Below are positions 1 to 9,408 of a stretch of 36,589 bases of DNA, in pieces. Position 1 is the first letter of the stretch, and each line of letters starts with the position of its first letter. Position numbers and translations under genes: made by a program. Origin of the DNA: Candidatus Kapaibacterium sp. (GTDB taxonomy: Bacteria; Bacteroidota; Ignavibacteria; Kapaibacteriales; WFXC01); assembly GCA_015490805.1 (NCBI GenBank), contig WFXC01000045.1, forward strand, positions 1 through 36,589, read 5' to 3'. The notes beneath the pieces were generated by a model that worked only from the letters and a program-made list of their open reading frames with translations, had not been told where the DNA came from and did no database searches.

Positions 1-1764
1 CGAGGGATCGATCACTTCCAGTCGAAAGCGGATCTGTCGCCAGTACCCTTCGCCGCGGTTTTCCAGCACCGGTGGCGAGATCATTCGGAGGCGGTAGTTA
101 TAGGACCGATCGCTGAGCAGTTCCACTCTGCTGATGCCGGTATCTTCGTATGGCAGATCGAGGGAATCATCACGGGCGGTAATGGTAGCGATGCCGCAGC
201 TATCCTGCCGCTGCAGCCGTGGCGCTTCCGTGTCCAGCTTCCCCAATCGGTTCCACGCCATCAGCGTGTGCCCGTATTTATTCGGTAAGTCCGGAGCCCA
301 CAGCCCTGCCAGTTGTAGCCCGACGGGCACCGGACTTTCCACCCACTGTACTCCTTCATCCACTGACAACCGTACTGCCCAGTAATCCGTCCCCGGCACC
401 CGCTGCCATAACGACTGCGGCGATAGCTCCTTCAACTCCCGACCATTGTACCGAACCTTCCCCACTATATCCATATCCCCTCCGGCTGCGATCAGCAGGT
501 TCGCTACCAGCCGGGTCGTCACATCTTCCCACTGATATCCCACCTGCTCGCACAGATACTGCTCCACCGGGATTGCCCACAGAAACACTGCTGCATCCCC
601 CACTCCGCCGTACTGTACCAGCATAAAAGGGCGATCTGCTTCCCAGACCGCATACCCTTCGATGAACTCCTGCAGGTTGCCCCCTTTGACATATTCCATA
701 AACTCCCCTGCCCGTCGAAGCAGTCCCGACCATTGTCCTTTCAACTGCCCGCTCTGCGGATCGTACCACCGCACGGTAAAGAGGGTGTTGTCTTCCAGCG
801 CAACAACCCGGTAGTTATCGCCGCTGTAGATGGGTCCCCCAGGGTGATTTTCCAGCGGTCCGCGACTCCGCAAAGCGCGGGTAATGTACCGCTTCCCCCA
901 CACCCCCTTCGGCGGGAGCATCTCCGCTATTGGCTCCCCACGAAACTCTGCTACGTGCCGATATGGCAAATACGCTTCTGCATTGTAGCTTATTACTCCT
1001 ACCGGCTGACTGGCGACGATTTCTGTTCCGGTAATATCCAACTCCCCCGGATTCCCATTTTCATCCAGGCTCAAACCCAGGCTACAAAAATCCAGCACTT
1101 CGCCTGCATTGAGAGTAAACTGGAAGCTTTTGCCCCAATCTCGGGGAAACACCACCTGCTGATCCTGCCCATTGATCCGCATCCATCCCCGCCCGTGCCC
1201 TCGAAGACGAATCTGGACACTGGTTCCCCCTTCCTTCCCGATCACGTAAAATCCCTGCGCAGGAGGAGATGCCACATCGGTTGAGTAGTCCGTCCGAAAA
1301 GAATCGTAATATCCCGCAAAAACGTAATGTTGTCCCCACACTGTCACTGGATAAGCAACATACGAACTAACAAGTTGCTTCCCTCCCCACACGGTGACAA
1401 CAACTGGTTTCGAGCTCCGAATTCGTATTGCTGTGTAGCTGATTTTTCCTATCTGCTCGTGAACATCCAGAAGCGGAAGTTCCCGATCCGATGAAAGCTC
1501 TCGAACTTCCCCTGTTTGCAACCGAAACGGCGGCATCTGCCAGCCTAAGGCGGGAATATCGATTCTAACTTCCGTATTATCTTGCAAACCCAGTATGCTG
1601 AGTTTTAACTTCCAATGCGTATCCCCTTCTGGAACCACCCGTACCCAGAACTCCCGGCCAGCATATGCATTGCTCGTCGCCAATTGACAACCCAATAGTT
1701 CTGCCTTCAATCCTAAAATTCCACACAACCACCACAGCAGAATCCATATCCATTTCTTGCTCAT
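1..1764 (-). CDS. IgGFc-binding-like secreted surface protein (3' end cut by window edge)
   Basis: I translated this frame by hand: it is open for 588 codons from ATG at 1764 to the window edge, so the C-terminus is missing. The start has a strong ribosome site (AAGGAGGAG, 1769-1777). The N-terminus is a signal peptide (MSKKWIWILLWWLCGILG), so the product is exported. The mature protein begins with an AGREFWVRV segment and later has VASQPVGVISYN, EMLPPKGVWGKRY and YRVVALEDNTLFTV, the pattern I associate with the IgGFc-binding N-terminal domain of bacterial surface proteins. After about residue 515 a second module starts (DTEAPRLQRQDSCG), resembling the repeated Ig-like modules of large FCB surface proteins. 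It lies 34 bases behind the secreted-protein gene at 1799 and is probably co-transcribed with it. A role in adhesion is inferred from the family only. Confidence 0.8.
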   Translation of the reverse strand, partial: MSKKWIWILLWWLCGILGLKAELLGCQLATSNAYAGREFWVRVVPEGDTHWKLKLSILGLQDNTEVRIDIPALGWQMPPFRLQTGEVRELSSDRELPLLDVHEQIGKISYTAIRIRSSKPVVVTVWGGKQLVSSYVAYPVTVWGQHYVFAGYYDSFRTDYSTDVASPPAQGFYVIGKEGGTSVQIRLRGHGRGWMRINGQDQQVVFPRDWGKSFQFTLNAGEVLDFCSLGLSLDENGNPGELDITGTEIVASQPVGVISYNAEAYLPYRHVAEFRGEPIAEMLPPKGVWGKRYITRALRSRGPLENHPGGPIYSGDNYRVVALEDNTLFTVRWYDPQSGQLKGQWSGLLRRAGEFMEYVKGGNLQEFIEGYAVWEADRPFMLVQYGGVGDAAVFLWAIPVEQYLCEQVGYQWEDVTTRLVANLLIAAGGDMDIVGKVRYNGRELKELSPQSLWQRVPGTDYWAVRLSVDEGVQWVESPVPVGLQLAGLWAPDLPNKYGHTLMAWNRLGKLDTEAPRLQRQDSCGIATITARDDSLDLPYEDTGISRVELLSDRSYNYRLRMISPPVLENRGEGYWRQIRFRLEVIDPS

Positions 1765-1798
1765 CGCGCTCCTCCTTTTCCCCTGAGCGATGTTCTGC

Positions 1799-3349
1799 CT
1801 ATGGTAAGGTATCCTGGCAGGCTTGAGATCCTATAATCAACGCCCCCTTCTCCAACTGCAGATCCATTTCCCGCACCTGCCCTTTCACCACTTCTATCAT
1901 CTCCTCATACATCAGCACCTTCTCCTGATGACTGTCCAGCAATAACTCAAAACATCCATCACCCACCTTCGCCGGTTTGCCAAACTGTATCCGCCCCTCC
2001 GTTCGCCACAATGTTGCTTCATCCCTCCAATATCCCAGCAAATACAGCGCCGTGTCCTTCACCTCCATATGCCGCAACCGCTCTACATACACCATCTGGT
2101 TCTGATATCGCATATACCAATGCCCCTCCATCATATACACCCCGTGTCCCTGCCATCCCTTCCGGTACTGCCCAAACCAGTACTGCCCCCGATCCTCCGT
2201 CCATCCACTATCCCGCCGCGTCCCCACTACACTCACATAATCCCACATCGTGTCCGCTACTACCCACGTCTGCACATCCTCATACCGATCATACTCCGCC
2301 TTGCCCCCCTCGGCACTGCTGGCGTGATTCAATGCATACTCCAGCGTCACCTCCCCACTGCTCAACTGCATCAACTCCCCGCCGTAAATCGCTGGAAAAA
2401 CCGTCTGCGTCGTTACCCCAATGTCCCGATTCCCCCAGCCTACACTCACCACATATTCCTTCCCCGTTGCCGGCTCCTCCACTATCCGCACCTTCCGAAA
2501 CTCCACACACTGATCCCGATAGTCCGTGTACACCCCGTTACTCAGCGGTGCCCCGCTGCCCGCATCAAACAACACCATCCATCCCTGCTGCCGCTCATTC
2601 TCACACGGCGCTGGCGGTAATCCGATCCCAAACCGTGTCACCCGACTCCCTGCCAGAATCCCTCTCCCCTGACCGTCAATCCATAGATCCCAGTTCCACA
2701 ACGGCGATTTGTCGTGATCCGGCGTCACAATATCCCGATAGATCATCACCCATTGCACTGTCCCTCGATCATCAATCCCCAGCACAAAGGCATCCTGCTC
2801 ATCGGCTCGCCTCGCATACCCTCCAATCACATAGTGATCCCGCCACTGATCAATCTTCGTCGGTACCACTATCTCATACGGCTGCCCCTGCGCATCCTGC
2901 AACTCCAGCCGCTTTGCCCATTGTACCCGTCCGCCGGTGTCCACCCGTGCTACGATCAGCATTGTATCCAGCATCACGTATTGCACCCCAGCTATGCAGT
3001 ATCCCCGTCCATCGAGGCTACGCACCACGCTCCGCCCTTCCAGATTCGTTTGATTCACATCCCGAAGCCGCACAAACCGCAGCACGGAAGCAGATCCGTC
3101 CACTTCATACACGTGGATTTCAGAGGGACCAGAGACAGGAAACAGATTCAGTCCCACAATCACATCGGCAACAACGGCAGGCGTACGGAGATCGAAATCT
3201 CGAACAACACCACTACCTCCAGAACCACCAGATCGAAGCTCTAGGCGCCACACATCCAGTTGGGCTAACAGCGGGAGGGTCATCGCAAACAGGAGTGTGT
3301 ACACACACACACACACACGATTTGCAGAAAATGTTTTCGCTTTTGTCAT
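1799..3349 (-). CDS. Secreted beta-propeller-like protein with microsatellite in its signal peptide
   Basis: This is a protein of 516 residues if it starts at ATG 3349, which has AAGGA seven bases upstream; an in-frame upstream codon at 3394 would lie inside the probable promoter. The signal peptide runs to about LPLLAQ (residue 30). Its VCVCVY stretch is encoded by a nine-unit dinucleotide repeat at 3301-3318. The body contains repeated blade-like segments such as IVARVDTGGRVQWAK and FVLGIDDRGTVQW, each preceded by a YVIGGYA-type strand. These resemble SBBP-type beta-propeller repeats, in which a secreted protein repeats a G-D-A-F-V...W unit. I see no C-terminal sorting domain, lipobox or membrane anchor. 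The function is unknown. Its neighbour is the IgGFc-like surface gene, so a cell-surface or extracellular role is likely. Confidence 0.8.
   Translation of the reverse strand: MTKAKTFSANRVCVCVYTLLFAMTLPLLAQLDVWRLELRSGGSGGSGVVRDFDLRTPAVVADVIVGLNLFPVSGPSEIHVYEVDGSASVLRFVRLRDVNQTNLEGRSVVRSLDGRGYCIAGVQYVMLDTMLIVARVDTGGRVQWAKRLELQDAQGQPYEIVVPTKIDQWRDHYVIGGYARRADEQDAFVLGIDDRGTVQWVMIYRDIVTPDHDKSPLWNWDLWIDGQGRGILAGSRVTRFGIGLPPAPCENERQQGWMVLFDAGSGAPLSNGVYTDYRDQCVEFRKVRIVEEPATGKEYVVSVGWGNRDIGVTTQTVFPAIYGGELMQLSSGEVTLEYALNHASSAEGGKAEYDRYEDVQTWVVADTMWDYVSVVGTRRDSGWTEDRGQYWFGQYRKGWQGHGVYMMEGHWYMRYQNQMVYVERLRHMEVKDTALYLLGYWRDEATLWRTEGRIQFGKPAKVGDGCFELLLDSHQEKVLMYEEMIEVVKGQVREMDLQLEKGALIIGSQACQDTLP
3301..3318. 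repeat. (AC)9 dinucleotide microsatellite inside a signal-peptide coding region
   Basis: Nine perfect AC units on the plus strand (GT on the coding strand) encode part of the signal peptide of the secreted protein at 1799-3349. Gain or loss of one unit shifts the frame and would switch the gene off; three units would keep the frame and add or remove two residues. Confidence 0.95.
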
Positions 3350-3391
3350 TTTGTAATCCTTGAAATTGTGAAACGAACTAACAGTGTGAGA

Positions 3392-3399
3392 CAAATATA
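3392..3399 (-). promoter_or_regulatory. Probable Bacteroidota-type -7 element for the surface-protein operon
   Basis: On the minus strand the sequence is TATATTTG, an exact match to TAnnTTTG, 42 bases before the ATG at 3349. No TTG lies 19 bases further upstream, so only the -7 half is convincing. Confidence 0.45.
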
Positions 3400-3440
3400 C
3401 AAAAAATTCCGGACACAGGCAAGACCGTCGAAGAGGGTTC

Positions 3441-3538
3441 GAGAGCGCACATTTCAGCGTGCATTCACCGGGAACGCACCCCCTTAGGGTGCATTTTCTT
3501 TGCCGACGAAAGTCGGCGCTCCCAGTCGGCGCTCCCGG
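3441..3538. repeat. Composite palindromic repeat, inverted orientation, with extra partial copies
   Basis: Here the repeat family lies in reverse orientation. A partial copy (GCGCACATTTCAGCGTGC) comes first. A full unit follows at about 3468-3525: a GTGC/GCAC hairpin, then the GCCGAC/GTCGGC hairpin, ending in GCGCTCCCAG. A short duplicate of the end (TCGGCGCTCCCGG) follows. It fills most of the gap between acnA (ends 3595) and the next minus-strand gene (starts 3349). Confidence 0.85.
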
Positions 3539-3594
3539 CGAGGGATTCCTTGCAGTGCTGGCTATCGCGCCGCACCCCTTTCTGGATGCACCGG

Positions 3595-6417
3595 TTATCG
3601 GCAGCGATGGAGAAACTGGCGCAGCACGTACTGTAAGATGCCGCCGTGGTGGTAGTATGCAATTTCAATTTCGGAATCCAGACGCGTCAGCACCTCGAAT
3701 TCCACTGTCGATCCGTCCGATTTCCGCGCAACGACTCGCAGCCGTTTACCGGGTGTCAGCCCCTCTGCTATTCCCTCAATGTCGAAGATCTCATCTCCCT
3801 GCAAGCCCAGATGCTCTGCGGATTGGCCTTCCAGAAATTGCAGCGGTAACACACCCATACCGACCAGATTGCTCCGGTGGATCCGCTCGAAACTTTCTGC
3901 AATCACCGCCTTAATGCCCAGCAACGCTGTTCCTTTTGCCGCCCAATCGCGTGAGGAACCGCTGCCATACTCTTTGCCAGCAATGACCAGCAAAGGAATG
4001 TTGTTTTCTTTGTACTTCATCGCTGCTTCATATACGGTCATCACCTCACCGGTTGGATGGTAGCGGGTCCACCCGCCTTCTCGATCTACCAGTCGATTCC
4101 GCAACCGCACATTTGCAAATGTTCCCCGGATCATCACTTCGTGATTACCACGCCGCGAGCCGTAAGAATTGAAGTCTTTCGGCTGCACCCCGTGAGCGAT
4201 CAGGTATTGTCCCGCTGGAGAATCCGGAGGAATAGCCCCTGCCGGGGAAATGTGGTCCGTCGTGACGGAATCGCCCAGTAGCAGCAACACGCGTGCGTTG
4301 CGAATGTCCTGCAATGCTGGTGGTTCTTCCGGCAGATCGTGGAAAAACGGCGCTTCCCGAATATAGGTCGAATTCGGATCCCATTCGAACAATTCGCCGG
4401 TGGGTGCCGGCAACTGCTGCCACCGCTCATCGCCATCGAAGATGGTGCGATACGTTTGGCGGAAATCGTTGGGATCGAGCACGTCGTGCATCAGATCGCG
4501 AATTTCTTCCATCGTGGGCCAGATATCCCGCAAGTAGACCGGCTCCAGATTGGGATCATATCCGATCGGTTCAGTGGCAAAATCGATATCGATTCGCCCC
4601 GCCAGCGCATACGCTACCACCAGCAGCGGTGAAGCCAGGAAGTTCATTTTCACCAGCGGGTGGATTCGCGCTTCAAAGTTCCGATTTCCAGATAGCACGG
4701 AGGCAACGACCAGATCATAGTCCTGCACTGCCTTTGCAACCGGTGCCAGCAACTGTCCGCTATTACCGATGCAGGTTGTACAACCATAGCCGACCACGTG
4801 GAAACGCAGGGCTTCCAGGAAGGGCATCAGTCCCGATCGTTCCAGGTACTGCGTCACCACTTTGGAGCCGGGCGCCAGACTGGTTTTCACCCACGGCTTC
4901 ACTTCCAGCCCTCGTTCCACCGCTTTCTTTGCGACCAACCCTGCTCCCAGCATCACCGATGGGTTCGAAGTGTTGGTACAACTGGTAATTGCCGCAATGA
5001 CGATGGAACCATCACTCAGCAAGAACTCATCATTCCCAATCCGAATCTCCACGGACCGCAATCCAGCAGCCGTCTGCTCCGGTTCGATTTGCACTTCGGC
5101 TGGCACCTGCACTGCCACAGGCTGCACCGTTCCACCATTACTGGCACCACCTTCATCTGCCCACTGTTCCAGTTCCGGCACCGTTTCCTCCTGCCACGGC
5201 ATTCGCTGCTCCAGCGGCACATACTGACGTCCGTATCCATCCTGCAGCAACTGAATGAAAGTTTGTTTTGCTGCTTTCAAGGCAATGCGATCCTGGGGGC
5301 GTTTCGGACCAGCGATCGAGGGTTCAACGGTAGAAAGATCCAGCCGGAGAACGTGAGTGTACTGAATCTGTTCATTCCCCGACCGCCAGAGAAGATTTTC
5401 TTTTGCATATCGTTCCACCAGATCAATGTGTTCCGGTGGTCGAGCAGTGCGTCGCAGATACTCGAGAGTCTGATCATCCACCGGGAAATACGTGATGGTA
5501 CACCCAAATTCCGGAGACATATTGGAAATCGTTGCCCGATCCGGAACGGTGAGGGTCTTCAAACCATCGCCAAAGACCTCGACAAATTTTCCGACAACGC
5601 CGTAGCGGCGCAACAATTCAGTAATCGTCAGCACCAGATCCGTTGATGTGGCGCCCTCTGGCAACGAACCGGTCAGTTCCAGACCAATGACCTGCGGCAC
5701 CAGCATATAGATGGGCTGTCCGAGCAATGCAGCTTCTGCTTCAATGCCGCCGACGCCCCAGCCGACGACCCCGATCCCATTGACCATCGGCGTGTGACTA
5801 TCCGTTCCGACCAGCGTATCCGGGAATGCCAGCCCGTCGCGGTGAATCACCGTTTGCGCCAGGTACTCCAGATTCACCTGGTGACAGATTCCCATTCCCG
5901 GCGGTACAACGCGATAGTTCGAAAACCCTTTTTGTGCCCACTTGAGCAACTGATACCGCTCCCGATTGCGCCGGTACTCAAGCTCTACGTTCTTGCTGAA
6001 AGCATAGAGCGTGCCGAAATATTCCACCTGTACCGAGTGATCGATGATCAGATCAGTCGGAATGAGCGGATTGATGTCTTTTGGCGGACATCCCTTGCGC
6101 GCATACTCTGCCCGGAGCGATGCCAGATCCACAACCGCAGGCACGCCGGTAAAGTCCTGCATTAAAATGCGCGCCGGTTTGTACGGCACTTCTTTCTGCG
6201 GTGGTTGCGGCTGCCAGTTCAGCAGCGTTTCGATGTGCTCGCGGGTAACACCAAATCCGTCGTAATTGCGCAGCGTGTTTTCCAGCAAAATCCGGATGGA
6301 AAAGGGCAAGGACTCAATCGAGTATCCCTGATCTGCCAGTGCTTTTAAGCTATAGTACTGCACCGTCCCTGCGGCTGTTTCCAGCGTTTTTCGGATACCA
6401 AAAATATCTTCCGCCAT
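3595..6417 (-). CDS. acnA: Aconitate hydratase (AcnA type)
   Basis: This cytosolic TCA-cycle enzyme interconverts citrate and isocitrate through a [4Fe-4S] cluster. At 940 residues it is slightly longer than typical AcnA (about 900). The three cluster cysteines are visible: Cys480 in ITSCTNTSNPS, and Cys546 and Cys549 in GYGCTTCIGNSG. The aconitase core precedes them (TLVGTDSHTPMVNG around residue 205), and the swivel domain follows (GDSVTTDHISPAGAI, SYGSRRGNHEVMIRG, YGSGSSRDWAAKG). A stretch rich in Gln, Glu and Pro just before Cys480 accounts for part of the extra length. It lies 85 bases downstream of the solute-binding lipoprotein gene, in the same direction as icd, so all three may be one transcript. 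No strong ribosome site is visible; GGGGG five bases before the ATG is the closest. Confidence 0.97.
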   Translation of the reverse strand: MAEDIFGIRKTLETAAGTVQYYSLKALADQGYSIESLPFSIRILLENTLRNYDGFGVTREHIETLLNWQPQPPQKEVPYKPARILMQDFTGVPAVVDLASLRAEYARKGCPPKDINPLIPTDLIIDHSVQVEYFGTLYAFSKNVELEYRRNRERYQLLKWAQKGFSNYRVVPPGMGICHQVNLEYLAQTVIHRDGLAFPDTLVGTDSHTPMVNGIGVVGWGVGGIEAEAALLGQPIYMLVPQVIGLELTGSLPEGATSTDLVLTITELLRRYGVVGKFVEVFGDGLKTLTVPDRATISNMSPEFGCTITYFPVDDQTLEYLRRTARPPEHIDLVERYAKENLLWRSGNEQIQYTHVLRLDLSTVEPSIAGPKRPQDRIALKAAKQTFIQLLQDGYGRQYVPLEQRMPWQEETVPELEQWADEGGASNGGTVQPVAVQVPAEVQIEPEQTAAGLRSVEIRIGNDEFLLSDGSIVIAAITSCTNTSNPSVMLGAGLVAKKAVERGLEVKPWVKTSLAPGSKVVTQYLERSGLMPFLEALRFHVVGYGCTTCIGNSGQLLAPVAKAVQDYDLVVASVLSGNRNFEARIHPLVKMNFLASPLLVVAYALAGRIDIDFATEPIGYDPNLEPVYLRDIWPTMEEIRDLMHDVLDPNDFRQTYRTIFDGDERWQQLPAPTGELFEWDPNSTYIREAPFFHDLPEEPPALQDIRNARVLLLLGDSVTTDHISPAGAIPPDSPAGQYLIAHGVQPKDFNSYGSRRGNHEVMIRGTFANVRLRNRLVDREGGWTRYHPTGEVMTVYEAAMKYKENNIPLLVIAGKEYGSGSSRDWAAKGTALLGIKAVIAESFERIHRSNLVGMGVLPLQFLEGQSAEHLGLQGDEIFDIEGIAEGLTPGKRLRVVARKSDGSTVEFEVLTRLDSEIEIAYYHHGGILQYVLRQFLHRCR

Positions 6418-6502
6418 CGTTCCCCCGTTTCTATGGTTTCACTTGCTTCCGGTCAGATTGCAAAGACAATCAACCACTGGCGCCTATTGCATCACTCGAT
6501 GT

Positions 6503-7753
6503 TCAACGGCGACGTTGCGCAATTTGCACTGCCTGCTGCTGTGCCTGCCGCAACGCTTCTGCTGCCGTCTGCTTACCGTACAACACCTTCGTAACCGCTT
6601 CTTCGAACAGACGTTCAAACTCCAGCCACTGCGGATGCACCGGCGTCATTCGGGCAAAGCGCAACTGCTGCGCGAAAACGGCACGCCCCGGTACCGTCGC
6701 AAAGTACGGGTCAGCAAAGGTTGCAGTATCCGCAGGGAATCCGGCGGAGCTTACCAGCTTGCAGAATTGCAATGCAACGTCGGCGCTGGTCAGATACCGC
6801 ACCAACTGAAGCGCCAGGCGAAACTGCTTTGTCGATTTTGCAATCGCCAGATATTCGCCTCCGGCAAAGGAGCGACTTTCGCCGCCTGGCATCGGCGGTA
6901 CCAGCGCAAGGCGGTAGCGCAACGACGGATTTTCCTTCGGTATCCGATCCAGCAGCCACGATCCGGAAATCCAGAAACCGATTTTTCCCTGGATAAACAG
7001 ATCATCCAGTCGCCGCTGCGTTTCCACCAGTCCTACCTTTGCAAACTGGACATATCGCTCCACCGCTTCAATGTTTTCCGGTCGATCGAAGGTCGGAAAT
7101 CCGGTACTATCCAGCAGTTCCCCGCCATTACTCCACAGAAACGGCAAAACTTTCTTGTACAACCGGTGGGGATCGGCACCATTGACGCCGGTGCCATAGG
7201 CGTCGGGCAACTGCTGCACTGCCTGCGACTGCGCATACCATTGATCAACATCCGCTGGCGGCTGCGTCGACACACCCGCTTCCTGCAGCAATGAATCGTT
7301 GAGGAACAAAACCCGGGTATCGACCACCCACGGGACAGCATAGGTTTTCCCCTCCCATTGGGCAGGTGGATGGGTGAAGGGCAGAAAACGGGCAAGATCG
7401 ACCGAATCGCTCAGATCCGCCAGTACGCCGGCAGCGGAAAACTGCGCAACCCAATCAGAACCCAATTCCAGAACGTCTGGAGCGGTGCCAGCGTTAAATG
7501 CTGCAAAGAGCTTGGCTTTCCCATCATTCCAGCTCAACTCGCTCAACTCAACCCGGCATTGATACTGCTGCTCGAACTGTCGAACAATGGTCTGGATTGC
7601 CGACCGCTGGGCTGGTTCCGACCAGAAATGCCAGAATCGAACGGTTGGAAGAGAGGATTGCGGCTGCTCCGTCCCACAGTGTGCGAGAAGGAGTGCCGCA
7701 ATGATCCAGCCGCTGAGTTTCGCAATTGCTGCAACACGTTGCCTGCTGCTCAT
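6503..7753 (-). CDS. Sugar-type ABC solute-binding lipoprotein (MalE-like family 1)
   Basis: This is a 416-residue extracytoplasmic binding protein anchored as a lipoprotein: a hydrophobic stretch ends in a lipobox, LLLAHC, with Cys26 as the lipidation site. The body matches the family 1 solute-binding fold: [20 protein letters not shown] near the start, [15 protein letters not shown], then [22 protein letters not shown] and a conserved GSWLLDRIP segment. Its ATG (7753) overlaps the icd stop codon in ATGA, so the two are probably translationally coupled. No permease or ATPase gene for this protein is in the window, so its transporter must be encoded elsewhere or it serves another purpose. The ligand is unknown; the family usually binds sugars or sugar-like molecules. 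Confidence 0.88.
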   Translation of the reverse strand: MSSRQRVAAIAKLSGWIIAALLLAHCGTEQPQSSLPTVRFWHFWSEPAQRSAIQTIVRQFEQQYQCRVELSELSWNDGKAKLFAAFNAGTAPDVLELGSDWVAQFSAAGVLADLSDSVDLARFLPFTHPPAQWEGKTYAVPWVVDTRVLFLNDSLLQEAGVSTQPPADVDQWYAQSQAVQQLPDAYGTGVNGADPHRLYKKVLPFLWSNGGELLDSTGFPTFDRPENIEAVERYVQFAKVGLVETQRRLDDLFIQGKIGFWISGSWLLDRIPKENPSLRYRLALVPPMPGGESRSFAGGEYLAIAKSTKQFRLALQLVRYLTSADVALQFCKLVSSAGFPADTATFADPYFATVPGRAVFAQQLRFARMTPVHPQWLEFERLFEEAVTKVLYGKQTAAEALRQAQQQAVQIAQRRR

Positions 7754-9024
7754 CCGGTCATACGTTCGATAATGGCAGAGCCAAATTCCGAGGTACGCAC
7801 TTCCGTTGCCCCTTCCATCAGCCGGGCAAAGTCGTAAGTCACAATCTTATCCTGAATCGTTCTTTCCAGCCCCTGAATGATCAGATCGGCTGCCTCATTC
7901 CATCCCATATAGCGCAGCATCATCTCCCCTGAGAGGATGACAGAGCTGGGATTGACCTTATCCAGTCCGGCGTACTTGGGCGCCGTGCCGTGCGTTGCTT
8001 CAAAGATCGCATAGCCAGTCTCGAAGTTGATATTCGCACCGGGAGCGATGCCAATGCCACCAACCTGTGCTGCCAGCGCATCACTGATGTAGTCGCCGTT
8101 TAGATTCAGGGTGGCAATGACATCGAACTCTGCCGGTCGCGTGAGAATCTGTTGCAGGAAAGCGTCGGCAATAGCATCCTTGACCAGCAGTTTCCCTTCC
8201 GGTTGCCCATTGCAATCTTCCCAGGTGCACGCAACATCGGCAAATTCGGTTCGCACCAGCTCATAACCCCAATCCCGGAAACTCCCCTCGGTGAATTTCA
8301 TAATGTTGCCTTTGTGCACCAGCGTTACTGATCGACGCTGATGCTGCAACGCATACCGGATTGCTGCTCGAACCAGCCGCTGGGATCCGGGTTTGGAGAC
8401 CGGCTTAATCCCGATGCCCACCTGATCCGGCGCTTCTTCACCAAAGCGAATTTTTTTGTATTCCTCCGGGAAATGCGTTCGGAACAGCTCCATAAATTTG
8501 CGTTGCTCCTCGGTACCAGCTCGAAACTCAATGCCGGCGTAAATGTCTTCGGTGTTTTCCCGAAACACCACCATATCCACCAGTTCCGGATGCTTCACGG
8601 GTGAAGGAACGCCGGGGAAGTAGCGAACAGGACGGAGGCAAACGTACAGATCCAGTTTTTGCCGCAGTGCCACGTTGATAGAACGAATGCCGCCGCCCAC
8701 CGGTGTTGTCAGCGGACCTTTGATAGCAATCACATACCCCCGAATCGCTTTCAATGTATCTTCCGGCAACCACACCGGCTTGCCATACACCCTATTAGCT
8801 TTCTCGCCTGCATATACCTCGAACCACACAATTTTGCGAGCTCCTCCGTACGCTTTCTCGACCGCTGCATCGAACACTCGCTGCGCAGCCGCCCAGATAT
8901 CCGGACCGGTGCCATCCCCTTCGATAAATGGAATGATCGGAAAGTCCGGCACATTGAGCGTTCCATCACTGTTGACCGTAATCTTCGCCCCTTCTGCTGG
9001 CGGCACTAACTTTTCGTATTCCAT
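7750..9024 (-). CDS. icd: Isocitrate dehydrogenase (NADP-dependent)
   Basis: This TCA-cycle enzyme oxidises isocitrate to 2-oxoglutarate. The 424-residue sequence follows E. coli Icd closely: [21 protein letters not shown] at the N-terminus, [13 protein letters not shown] with the serine that AceK phosphorylates in E. coli, and a C-terminus ending [15 protein letters not shown] rather than NAD use is indicated by HGTAPKYAG (Lys-Tyr) and by VTYDFAR (Tyr and Arg four apart), the residues that hold the 2'-phosphate. I chose ATG 9024 over a codon nine residues upstream because AAAGGGTGG precedes it at good spacing and the family starts here. It is first in the icd, lipoprotein, acnA run. The upstream gap holds the composite repeats and no clear promoter. 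Confidence 0.96.
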   Translation of the reverse strand: MEYEKLVPPAEGAKITVNSDGTLNVPDFPIIPFIEGDGTGPDIWAAAQRVFDAAVEKAYGGARKIVWFEVYAGEKANRVYGKPVWLPEDTLKAIRGYVIAIKGPLTTPVGGGIRSINVALRQKLDLYVCLRPVRYFPGVPSPVKHPELVDMVVFRENTEDIYAGIEFRAGTEEQRKFMELFRTHFPEEYKKIRFGEEAPDQVGIGIKPVSKPGSQRLVRAAIRYALQHQRRSVTLVHKGNIMKFTEGSFRDWGYELVRTEFADVACTWEDCNGQPEGKLLVKDAIADAFLQQILTRPAEFDVIATLNLNGDYISDALAAQVGGIGIAPGANINFETGYAIFEATHGTAPKYAGLDKVNPSSVILSGEMMLRYMGWNEAADLIIQGLERTIQDKIVTYDFARLMEGATEVRTSEFGSAIIERMTG

Positions 9025-9408
9025 CGATCCACCCTTTCCGTTGAACCACACTTGCTTGCGCCCCTTTGCAAACTACAAAATTGCAACTTTTCCAGCAGAC
9101 GATGGGCAGAATCGTGCCGGCGCTGCGTATCGGAAGCAGGACAGGGAAACTGTGGACTGAGAGCGCCGACACTGGGAGCGCCGACTTTCGTCGGCAATGT
9201 TTATGCACACTGAAGTGTGCGCTCCCAGTAAACAGGAAAGGCCGACTTTCGTCGGCAAGAGAATGCACGCTAAAGCGTGCGCTCCCAGGTATGCTGAAAT
9301 GTGCATTTCTGGCGCACGCTCCGGCTGCACCTTGCTACGGCGCTTTTCGGGGAGAGCGACTGCATACTGAATAGTGCACAGTTCAGGATGCCGATAGCGT
9401 TCGGCGCA
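9025..9408. other. Intergenic region between ispG and icd, mostly repeats
   Basis: This 384-base gap has no credible gene. Its central part (9161-9330) is the composite repeat cluster. The 130 bases next to icd should hold its promoter, but only imperfect TAnnTTTG matches are seen there. Confidence 0.7.
9161..9330. repeat. Cluster of two full composite palindromic repeats plus fragments
   Basis: Unit 1 (about 9172-9228) starts CTGGGAGCGCC, continues with the GCCGACTTTCGTCGGC hairpin, then TGCACACTGAAGTGTGC, and ends GCTCCCAG. Unit 2 (about 9241-9288) repeats the two hairpins as GCCGACTTTCGTCGGC and TGCACGCTAAAGCGTGC, but lacks the left outer arm. Base changes in the second hairpin are compensated (A-T to G-C), which suggests the fold is what is kept. 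Degenerate pieces flank both sides. Confidence 0.9.

Noticed and set aside
2011-3363. A 450-codon open frame on the plus strand across the secreted-protein gene
   Set aside because: It is exactly antisense to a gene with a signal peptide, ribosome site and promoter. Its translation is rich in Pro, Ser and His, the pattern of a shadow frame in a strand with strong base asymmetry.
9161-9330. Possible CRISPR array
   Set aside because: The units are palindromic composites of about 57 bases with no regular spacers of constant length, and no cas genes are present. The copies are spread over five sites.
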